Source: Clostridium sp. AF27-2AA (lineage in GTDB: Bacteria > Bacillota > Clostridia > Lachnospirales > Lachnospiraceae). From it: 21,434 nucleotides of DNA. Positions within the stretch are counted from its first letter, which is position 1. The number at the start of each line of letters is the position of its first letter. Made by a program: the position numbers and the translations under genes. This document shows, piece after piece, positions 15,456-21,434 of this stretch. The notes under the pieces are model-generated. The model saw only the letters and a program-made list of their open reading frames with translations, made no database searches and was not told the DNA's origin. The stretch covers positions 1 through 21,434 of the forward strand of contig NZ_QUFI01000045.1 in assembly GCF_003478505.1 (NCBI RefSeq). The letters run 5' to 3'.

Positions 15456-16859
15456 TCAGCCGCAAAGATCCACAATAGCCTGCGCAAAGATCTTTGCGCT
15501 TACCAGAAGCTCGTCTACAACTGCGAACTCATCCGGTCCATGCATCTTGTTGTCGGTCTCCGGCATAGCTGCGCCGAATGCCACGCCATTTTCCAGATGA
15601 TGAACATAAGTGCCGCCGCCAAGCGCCTGACACTCGCCCTTACGGCCGGTATACAGCTCGAACGCAGCCAGCAGGGTCTTTACAAAATAGGAATCTGCAG
15701 ATACATGATGCGGTGGAATCAGTGCCTTGTTTAACAAAGTAAGCCCCTGCTCTGCCATGCGTGCTCTTACAACCTCAAGCACATTCTCATCATTTCCGCA
15801 TACCGGGATACGGCCGTCAAACTCACCATCCATGCTTGCCGCATCTACACTCAGCATGTTGAAGGACAGGGTAAGATTTCCGGACAGCTCATCCTCCATA
15901 GCCACACCCAGGGTCTTTCCGTTTACATCGCCATGTGGGAACAGGGATGCTGTTTTTCTGACCATGTCAACCTGCGGGCAGGATGCAAAATCCAGTTTTC
16001 CAAGGAACACTAGAAGGCCGGTCAGCGCATTATTGCCCACATCCGGAGTAGAAGCATGAGCACCGATTCCGGTTGCGGTAATTTCAGTCACTGTTCCTTC
16101 TGCCGCAAGCTCAAAGCTGATGCCGGTCTCTTCCTTTGTCTCGGCCGCAGCTTTTTCCAGTGCTGCCATCTCAAAGCCCTCTACCGCAGCCTTCGCCTTG
16201 CCAGGAACAACATTCACCTTAGTTCCTGCCTTGATAGAAACCAGTCTCGGAAGTGCATCGGATGCTTCAAATCCAGCAGTAAAATGGCCCGGGAAGCGTC
16301 CCTTTTCCGTGTTAACCAGCGGATATTCCGCATCCGGAGAAAAGGTCATCGGCGCTTCTTTTTCAATGCTGTAGTAATGACGGATATCGCTGCTGCCGCA
16401 CTCTTCATCCGTTCCCAGGATCAGGCGCACGTTTTTCTTTAACGGAATACCAAGCTCTTTGACTGCGCGCATCGCGTAAAGGGCAGCCACTGCCGGTCCC
16501 TTGTCATCTGCGGTGCCGCGTCCGTACAGCTTTCCATCCTTTAATACCGGCTTGAACGGCTCGGTCACAGTCCAGCCTTCCCCTGCCGGTACAACATCCA
16601 GGTGTGCCAGGATATCCAGCTGATGAGGAAGCTCATTCATATCCACACAGCCTACATAGCCATCGTAATCGCAGGTCTCAAAGCCATAGCCTTCTGCCAT
16701 GTCCAGTGCCATGTCCAGACACTCAGCAGTGCCAGGTCCAAACGGCATATCCTCCTCTGCCGGCATCTTCTCGCTGTTGACACGGCAGAGCTCGCAGATA
16801 TCTTCCAGCATCTCGTCTTTATGCGCGTCTACCCACGCGCTGATTTTCTCTTTATACAT
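15456..16859 (-). CDS. pepV: PepV/Sapep-type M20 dipeptidase
   Basis: A 467-residue cytoplasmic metallopeptidase of the M20 family, most like the PepV/Sapep dipeptidases. Metal-site motifs are ILAHLDVVPAG, GRGTADDKGP (bridging Asp), and GTDEECGSSD (catalytic Glu and ligand). The final histidine ligand is probably the one in GGGTYVHHLENGV. Length matches PepV. GGGGG lies nine bases before the ATG. The yqeY gene is 17 bases upstream, so they are co-transcribed, and a terminator follows. The role is probably dipeptide breakdown for amino acid supply; exact specificity cannot be read from the sequence. Confidence 0.9.
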   Translation of the reverse strand: MYKEKISAWVDAHKDEMLEDICELCRVNSEKMPAEEDMPFGPGTAECLDMALDMAEGYGFETCDYDGYVGCVDMNELPHQLDILAHLDVVPAGEGWTVTEPFKPVLKDGKLYGRGTADDKGPAVAALYAMRAVKELGIPLKKNVRLILGTDEECGSSDIRHYYSIEKEAPMTFSPDAEYPLVNTEKGRFPGHFTAGFEASDALPRLVSIKAGTKVNVVPGKAKAAVEGFEMAALEKAAAETKEETGISFELAAEGTVTEITATGIGAHASTPDVGNNALTGLLVFLGKLDFASCPQVDMVRKTASLFPHGDVNGKTLGVAMEDELSGNLTLSFNMLSVDAASMDGEFDGRIPVCGNDENVLEVVRARMAEQGLTLLNKALIPPHHVSADSYFVKTLLAAFELYTGRKGECQALGGGTYVHHLENGVAFGAAMPETDNKMHGPDEFAVVDELLVSAKIFAQAIVDLCG

Positions 16860-16876
16860 AACAAATTCCCCCTGAA

Positions 16877-17323
16877 TTATTTTGTCATTGCTGCCAGAGT
16901 CTGATTTACCAGTTTGCCGTCTGCCTTACCTTTTACCTTCGGCATCAGAACCTTCATGATCTTACCCTTGTCTGCTGCAGTCGGCTTCTCAATACCAAGC
17001 TCCGCGAGCACCCCTTTGATCACCTCGGTGATCTGCTCTACGTTCATATCTTCCGGAGCGAACTCTTTGTATACAGCAAGTCTCGCAGCGGCTTCCTCGC
17101 GGATGTCGGTGCGGTCGGCCGGAGCCATGTCGTAGGTCTCCTGGGTCTGGCGGATCTCTTTCTTTACAACTGCGTTCTCCTCATCCTCAGTCAAATCTGC
17201 GCGTTTGTCAATCTGCGCGTTCTTCAGTGCGGAAAGCAGCATGGACAGGGAATCTTTTCTTGCCTTGTCTTTTGCCTTCATAGCCTCTACCATTGCAGCT
17301 CTTACTACGTCAATCTTGCTCAT
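16877..17323 (-). CDS. yqeY: GatB/YqeY domain protein
   Basis: A 148-residue protein consisting of a YqeY domain, an N-terminal helical part followed by the C-terminal domain also found at the end of GatB. The family hallmark near the end reads DKGKIMKVLMPKVKGKADGK. A tRNA-related role is often suggested from the GatB similarity, but function is unproven. AAGGAG lies nine bases before the ATG. It lies 97 bases after prfC, without a clear promoter or terminator between them, so the prfC transcript may continue through it into pepV. Confidence 0.93.
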   Translation of the reverse strand: MSKIDVVRAAMVEAMKAKDKARKDSLSMLLSALKNAQIDKRADLTEDEENAVVKKEIRQTQETYDMAPADRTDIREEAAARLAVYKEFAPEDMNVEQITEVIKGVLAELGIEKPTAADKGKIMKVLMPKVKGKADGKLVNQTLAAMTK

Positions 17324-17420
17324 ATCGCAACACTCCTTTTCTTTATTCTTTCACATCAGGCCGTCGTACCAAATGTTTCTGTGCGGCAGCCTGTCTGCGC
17401 TTCAAATTATGCCACGCTTT

Positions 17421-19013
17421 TTAGTTGCGTCCAAACTCGCTCAGCTTCAGGCCTGGGTTGCGGTCCTCCACCATGCCAATGCTCCAGCTGTTGACAAAGA
17501 TCAGCAGCGGATTGTCCTTTAAGTCCTTAATACGTTTCATGTCGGAGGTACCCTGAATCTTGGCTACATCCACCTCGTCCTTGTTCTCAATCCAGCGGAT
17601 ATACTCGTACGGCAGCTTCTCCAGCTTGACTTCTACGTTGTACTCGTTTTCCAGCCGGTAGGTCAGAACCTCAAACTGCAGTTCGCCGACTACGCCGACA
17701 ATGATTTCCTCCATACCAGTGTTGAACTCCTGGAAGATCTGGATGGCACCCTCCTGGGCAATCTGGCTGACGCCTTTTAAGAACTGTTTGCGCTTCATGG
17801 TGTCAATCTGGCGCACCCGGGCAAAATGCTCCGGCGCGAAGGTCGGGATGCCCTCAAACTCAAACTTCTCATTGGACAGGCACAGGGTATCTCCGATGGA
17901 AAAAATGCCCGGATCAAACACACCAATGATATCGCCTGCATATGCCTCCTCGACGATCTTTCTGTCCTGCGCCATCATCTGCTGCGGCTGGGACAGGCGG
18001 ATTTTCTTGCCGCCCTGCACATGGTTTACTTCCATGCCGGCCTCGAACTTGCCGGATACAATACGCATAAACGCAATACGGTCACGGTGCGCCTTGTTCA
18101 TGTTCGCCTGAATCTTAAAGACGAAAGCAGAAAAATCATCGTTAAACGGGCTTACCTCACGGGTGATGGCCTTTCTCGCCAGCGGGGAAGTGGTCATCTT
18201 CAGGAAATGCTGCAGGAAGGTCTCTACACCAAAGTTGGTCAGTGCGGAACCGAAAAATACCGGGGATAAATTTCCACGGCTGACACGCTCCTGGTCGAAC
18301 TCATCTGCAGCACCGTCTAAGAGCTCAATCTCATCTAACAGCTGCTGATGATAATCTGCTCCGATGACAGTCTCCACGTCGGTTCCCTCTACCGGGAAGG
18401 TCTGAGAAGCAATCTCCTTCTGTCCGCCCATGGCAGCCGTGAAGGTGGTAATGGTCTTGTCGTGGCGGTCATATACTCCCTTAAAGTTTTTACCACAGCC
18501 AATCGGCCAGTTGATCGGACAGGTGCGGATGCCCAGCACGTTCTCAATCTCGTCCATCAACTCAAACGGGTCTCTCGCTTCACGATCCATCTTGTTGATG
18601 AAGGTGAAGATCGGGATACCTCTCATGACACAGACCTTGAACAGCTTGATGGTCTGGGCCTCAACACCCTTGGATCCGTCAATAACCATGACCGCGCTGT
18701 CGGCCGCCATGAGGGTACGGTAGGTATCCTCAGAGAAGTCCTGATGTCCCGGGGTGTCCAGGATGTTAATGCAGTAGTTGTCATACTCAAACTGCATAAC
18801 GGAAGAGGTAACGGAAATACCTCTCTCCTTCTCGATCTCCATCCAGTCGGAAACCGCGTGCTTCGCGGCCTTTCTGCCTTTTACGGTACCAGCCAGATTG
18901 ATGGCACCTCCGTAGAGAAGAAATTTCTCAGTCAGGGTTGTCTTACCTGCATCCGGGTGGGAAATGATCGCAAAGGTTCTTCGTTTTTTAATTTCTTCTG
19001 TGATATTTGACAA
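17421..19013 (-). CDS. prfC: Peptide chain release factor 3
   Basis: A 530-residue translational GTPase that removes RF1/RF2 from the ribosome after termination. The G1 loop is HPDAGKTT (residues 19-26), the G3 motif is DTPGHQDFSEDT, and the G4 motif is NKMD. RF3-specific C-terminal sequence follows. The frame is open to an ATG at 19109, but I choose TTG at 19013: GGAGG lies eight bases upstream, and the product then begins SNITEEIKKRRTFAI as RF3 proteins do. The promoter at 19151-19179 gives an untranslated leader of about 130 bases. Confidence 0.95.
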   Translation of the reverse strand: MSNITEEIKKRRTFAIISHPDAGKTTLTEKFLLYGGAINLAGTVKGRKAAKHAVSDWMEIEKERGISVTSSVMQFEYDNYCINILDTPGHQDFSEDTYRTLMAADSAVMVIDGSKGVEAQTIKLFKVCVMRGIPIFTFINKMDREARDPFELMDEIENVLGIRTCPINWPIGCGKNFKGVYDRHDKTITTFTAAMGGQKEIASQTFPVEGTDVETVIGADYHQQLLDEIELLDGAADEFDQERVSRGNLSPVFFGSALTNFGVETFLQHFLKMTTSPLARKAITREVSPFNDDFSAFVFKIQANMNKAHRDRIAFMRIVSGKFEAGMEVNHVQGGKKIRLSQPQQMMAQDRKIVEEAYAGDIIGVFDPGIFSIGDTLCLSNEKFEFEGIPTFAPEHFARVRQIDTMKRKQFLKGVSQIAQEGAIQIFQEFNTGMEEIIVGVVGELQFEVLTYRLENEYNVEVKLEKLPYEYIRWIENKDEVDVAKIQGTSDMKRIKDLKDNPLLIFVNSWSIGMVEDRNPGLKLSEFGRN

Positions 19014-19150
19014 AAATAAGTCCTCCGTTCTAAATTGTACGTCCGAAATTTCCGAACGCATATAAGGTGAAAGCGTTCTGAATCCATCCGCTTTTTCTGC
19101 TCGTTTCATTTAGCATCTGCCCGTCCTGCGCACAGCTACTCCAATCTTAC

Positions 19151-19179
19151 ATTTTATCAGACATATAACGCTTTGGCAA
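19151..19179 (-). promoter_or_regulatory. prfC promoter
   Basis: On the minus strand TTGCCA (19174-19179) and TAAAAT (19151-19156) are separated by 17 bases, about 140 bases before the TTG start of prfC. Confidence 0.75.
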
Positions 19180-19229
19180 GAGCCAGGAATGCCGGAAACA
19201 ATGGCTTTTTGATTGAAAAAACCTTGATC

Positions 19230-20423
19230 TTAATGCTTCCCGGCAAAAATCCGGTTCAGCAGTTCATGCGCCACCTGATCCTTGCTCATCAGCGCCAGTT
19301 CCTCTGCCCCGTCTTTCGTGATGACCGTCACGATGTTGGTGTCCGTGCCAAAGCCGGCTCCGGCGGTGCGCAGGCTGTTGGCCACGATCATGTCCACGTT
19401 CTTCTTCACAAGCTTTGCCCGAGAGTTTTCCAGCATATTCTGGGTCTCCATGGAAAAGCCGCAGAGTACCTGTCCTTCTCTCCGGTGCGCCCCCAGCCAT
19501 GCCAGGATATCATCGGTGCGTTCCAGTTCTATGTTCATGTTACCATCGCTCTTCTTGGTCTTCTCAGCCCCAACCACAGTCGGACGGTAATCTGCCACCG
19601 CCGCTGCCTTGATGATGGCATCCTGCTCCAGGCTGACAGAGGTCACGGCATCGAACATATCCTTTGCGCTGACCACTGGAACCAGCTTTACGCCCATCGG
19701 AGCTTTTAAGTCCACCGGTCCGCTCACCAGAGTCACCTCGGCGCCGCGTCTGGCTGCTGCCCGGGCGATGGCATAGCCCATCTTTCCGGTGGAGTGGTTG
19801 GTAATATAACGTACCGGGTCAATGGCTTCCCGGGTTGGTCCGGCTGTCACCAGAACCTTCTTTCCGGCCAGGTCCTTCTCACAGGCAAGCTCCTGTAAAA
19901 TATACTCAAATAATGTTTCCGGCTCCGGCATCTTTCCGGCTCCGGTGTCACCGCAGGCCAGGTAGCCGCTGGCCGGTTCGATCACATGCATGCCATATTT
20001 CCGACAGATGTTTAAGTTGTCCTGAGTGATGGGATTCTCATACATCTGGGTATTCATGGCCGGAGCCAGATACTTCGGCGCCTTGCAGGCCAGGAAGGTA
20101 GTGGTCAGCATATCATCCGCAAGACCATGGGACACCTTCGCGATGACATTGGCCGTAGCCGGAGCAATCATGAAAATATCAGCCTGCTTGGCCAGAGACA
20201 CATGCTCCACCTGAAACTCAAAGTTCCGGTCAAAGGTGTCAACCAGGCACTTCTGTCCGGTAAGGGTTTCAAAGGTCGTTGGGGTGATGAAATTTGTTGC
20301 GTTCTGTGTCATGATGACCCGCACATTGGCGTGCTGCTTCACCAGCATGCTGGCCAGGTTTGCGATCTTGTAGGCTGCGATACTGCTGCTCACACCCAGC
20401 ACTACGGTTTTTCCTTTTAACAT
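19230..20423 (-). CDS. coaBC: Bifunctional phosphopantothenoylcysteine synthetase/decarboxylase
   Basis: A 397-residue fusion enzyme for two steps of coenzyme A synthesis. The N-terminal flavin-dependent CoaC domain (about 1-175) has GVSSSIAAYK at the start, the catalytic His in EHVSL, the PAMNTQMYENP motif, and the substrate clamp Cys in YLACGDTGAGKMPEPE. The CoaB domain (about 185-397) opens with VLVTAGPTREAIDPVRYITN and has the Lys loop near KKSDGNM. I choose ATG at 20423 because MLKGKTVVLGVSSS matches the family and GGAGGG lies about eleven bases upstream; the open frame to 20594 runs through the promoter region. It diverges from coaX, which acts two steps earlier. Confidence 0.96.
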   Translation of the reverse strand: MLKGKTVVLGVSSSIAAYKIANLASMLVKQHANVRVIMTQNATNFITPTTFETLTGQKCLVDTFDRNFEFQVEHVSLAKQADIFMIAPATANVIAKVSHGLADDMLTTTFLACKAPKYLAPAMNTQMYENPITQDNLNICRKYGMHVIEPASGYLACGDTGAGKMPEPETLFEYILQELACEKDLAGKKVLVTAGPTREAIDPVRYITNHSTGKMGYAIARAAARRGAEVTLVSGPVDLKAPMGVKLVPVVSAKDMFDAVTSVSLEQDAIIKAAAVADYRPTVVGAEKTKKSDGNMNIELERTDDILAWLGAHRREGQVLCGFSMETQNMLENSRAKLVKKNVDMIVANSLRTAGAGFGTDTNIVTVITKDGAEELALMSKDQVAHELLNRIFAGKH

Positions 20424-20465
20424 AAGAGTAAAATCCCTCCTCGATCTATCTAAAACAGTTTTTTC

Positions 20466-20474
20466 AGTATACCA
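20466..20474 (-). promoter_or_regulatory. coaBC extended -10 promoter
   Basis: On the minus strand TGGTATACT (20466-20474) is an extended -10 element. No good -35 box is found at 16-18 bases. It overlaps one arm of a 12-bp inverted repeat shared with the coaX promoter. Confidence 0.6.
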
Positions 20475-20551
20475 TATTTTATCCGTCAATAAAAGAGTGA
20501 TCGTTGCCAGAGTGACCCGTTTTTCATTGTCATCCGCTCTAAAATATGGTA
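20470..20551. promoter_or_regulatory. 12-bp inverted repeat spanning the coaBC/coaX promoters
   Basis: TACCATATTTTA (20470-20481) is the exact reverse complement of TAAAATATGGTA (20540-20551), with 58 bases between. Each arm overlaps the -10 region of one of the two facing promoters. It may be a paired operator for a shared regulator, or just two similar extended -10 regions. Confidence 0.6.
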
Positions 20552-20555
20552 GGAT
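20527..20555 (+). promoter_or_regulatory. coaX promoter
   Basis: TTGTCA (20527-20532) and TAGGAT (20550-20555) are separated by 17 bases, with an extended TGG directly before the -10 box. The coaX start lies about 75 bases on. Confidence 0.6.
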
Positions 20556-20629
20556 GTAACATAATGCACACAGGTTTTCACGCCTGTCATACACGAAAAA
20601 CTATCACAAACAGAAGGAGCATTTTTTCC

Positions 20630-21397
20630 ATGATTTTAGCACTGGATATGGGAAATACCAACATCGTCATTGGCTGTATCGATTCACAGAAAACTTATTT
20701 CGTAGAGCGTGTCACCACCGACCACGCCAAGACCGGCACCGAATACGCCATTAATATAAAGAATATTCTGGAGATCCACCAGATCGACCCGTCCGAGATT
20801 GAGGGCGCTATCATGTCCTCCGTGGTTCCGCCGTTAAACGCGGCCATCTCTTCCGCAGTAAAGAAGATTCTCGGATATCATCCCATGCTGGTGGGCGCCG
20901 GCATCAAAACCGGCATGAACATCATCATGGATAACCCCAAGACGGTGGGAAGTGACATGATCGTAGACGCCGTGGCTGCCATCCGGGAATATCCGGGTCC
21001 GATCATCATCATCGATATGGGAACCGCAACCACCATGTCTGTTGTCGATAAGAGCGGCAACTACATCGGCGGCATTATCTATCCGGGCCTTCGTGTGTCC
21101 CTGGACTCCTTAAGCAGCAAAACTGCGCAGCTTCCGTCCATCAGCCTGGATATTCCGAAGCGTGTCATTGGCAAGAACACCATTGACTGCATGCGCAGCG
21201 GCATCATGTACGGCAACGCCGGCATGATCGACGGAATTCTGGACCATATGGAAGAAGAGCTGGGCGAGCCTGCCACCATCATTGCCACCGGCGGTCTCTC
21301 CCGCTTCGTGGTTCCGCTCTGCCGCCACAAGATCCTCTATGATGACGCCCTTCTCTTAAAAGGGCTCATGATCCTTTACGAAAAGAATAAAGCATAA
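20630..21397 (+). CDS. coaX: Type III pantothenate kinase
   Basis: A 255-residue enzyme that phosphorylates pantothenate, the first step of coenzyme A synthesis. The ASKHA-type ATPase fold is shown by LALDMGNTNI (Asp6, phosphate loop 1) and IIDMGTATTM (phosphate loop 2), plus GGIIYPGLRVS, which binds pantothenate, and IATGGLSRFV. ATG at 20630 follows AAGGAG by ten bases; the frame extends upstream to 20546 but with no start signal. Type III enzymes are not inhibited by coenzyme A. The stop codon lies inside the inverted copy of the edge repeat. Confidence 0.97.
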   Translation: MILALDMGNTNIVIGCIDSQKTYFVERVTTDHAKTGTEYAINIKNILEIHQIDPSEIEGAIMSSVVPPLNAAISSAVKKILGYHPMLVGAGIKTGMNIIMDNPKTVGSDMIVDAVAAIREYPGPIIIIDMGTATTMSVVDKSGNYIGGIIYPGLRVSLDSLSSKTAQLPSISLDIPKRVIGKNTIDCMRSGIMYGNAGMIDGILDHMEEELGEPATIIATGGLSRFVVPLCRHKILYDDALLLKGLMILYEKNKA

Positions 21398-21433
21398 AAA
21401 TTTAAGAGCAATACCAATATAGGTCCGAAGCCG
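21394..21433 (-). repeat. 40-bp edge repeat, right copy
   Basis: This is the exact reverse complement of 43-82 and covers the TAA stop of coaX (21395-21397). The left copy continues into a hairpin; whether this one does lies beyond the window. Confidence 0.9.
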
Positions 21434-21434
21434 G

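Noticed and set aside
17421..19010. Long antisense ORFs opposite prfC, coaBC, argS and metN
   Set aside because: They lack ribosome binding sites and family features and arise from codon bias in the real genes on the other strand.
19014..19109. N-terminal extension of RF3 from ATG 19109
   Set aside because: In frame, but without a ribosome binding site at the ATG. The TTG at 19013 has GGAGG at ideal distance and matches the family N terminus.
1..21434. CRISPR array, tRNA, rRNA, insertion sequence or prophage
   Set aside because: No regularly spaced repeats, cloverleaf-like sequence, transposase motif or phage protein was seen on either strand.

Overview
The window looks like a core chromosomal segment of a Lachnospiraceae-type member of the Clostridia. 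The evidence is moderate GC content, strong GGAGG ribosome binding sites, consensus SigA-type promoters, the YlmC/YmxH-NrdR-YqeG gene order typical of sporulating Firmicutes, and bacillus-style EF-P and CoaX. I see no phage genes, transposase, CRISPR array, tRNA or rRNA. Nineteen genes are well supported. To these I add one very likely methionine-rich leader peptide and one doubtful small ORF.

Layout, left to right. (1) 79-1615 (-): a LemA protein and a DUF3137 membrane protein. (2) 1897-7039 (-): a large SWIM/SNF2 helicase downstream of arginyl-tRNA synthetase (argS), separated by a 130-bp palindromic element. (3) argS and efp diverge from a 179-bp region with a clear promoter on each strand. 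(4) 7893-9244 (-): YqeG phosphatase, the NrdR repressor, and a YlmC/YmxH-like gene whose reading frame is broken at an A9 run containing A AAA AAG. (5) 9343-15183 (-): a sulfur amino acid region, read as metY-cysK-rrf2 and then metN-metI-metQ. (6) 15456-19013 (-): a PepV-type dipeptidase, a YqeY protein and release factor 3. (7) coaBC and coaX diverge at the right end and encode three steps of coenzyme A synthesis.

The strongest unexplained signal is the metNIQ leader (12000-12325). A consensus promoter has a perfect 17-bp palindrome over its -10 box. It drives an RNA encoding a 32-residue peptide with 11 Met and 3 Cys, followed by a 14-bp terminator hairpin with a T run just before metN. I find no SAM-I or T-box motifs, so this looks like ribosome-mediated attenuation that senses methionyl-tRNA, with a second layer of transcriptional control that may involve the adjacent Rrf2 regulator. 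Together, metY and cysK make homocysteine and cysteine from sulfide, MetNIQ imports methionine, and the Rrf2 protein beside CysK recalls the CymR-CysK pair of Bacillus.

Two further oddities are 40-bp identical inverted sequences at the two window edges, each sitting on the stop codon of the adjacent gene, and a 12-bp inverted repeat that overlaps the facing -10 boxes of coaBC and coaX.
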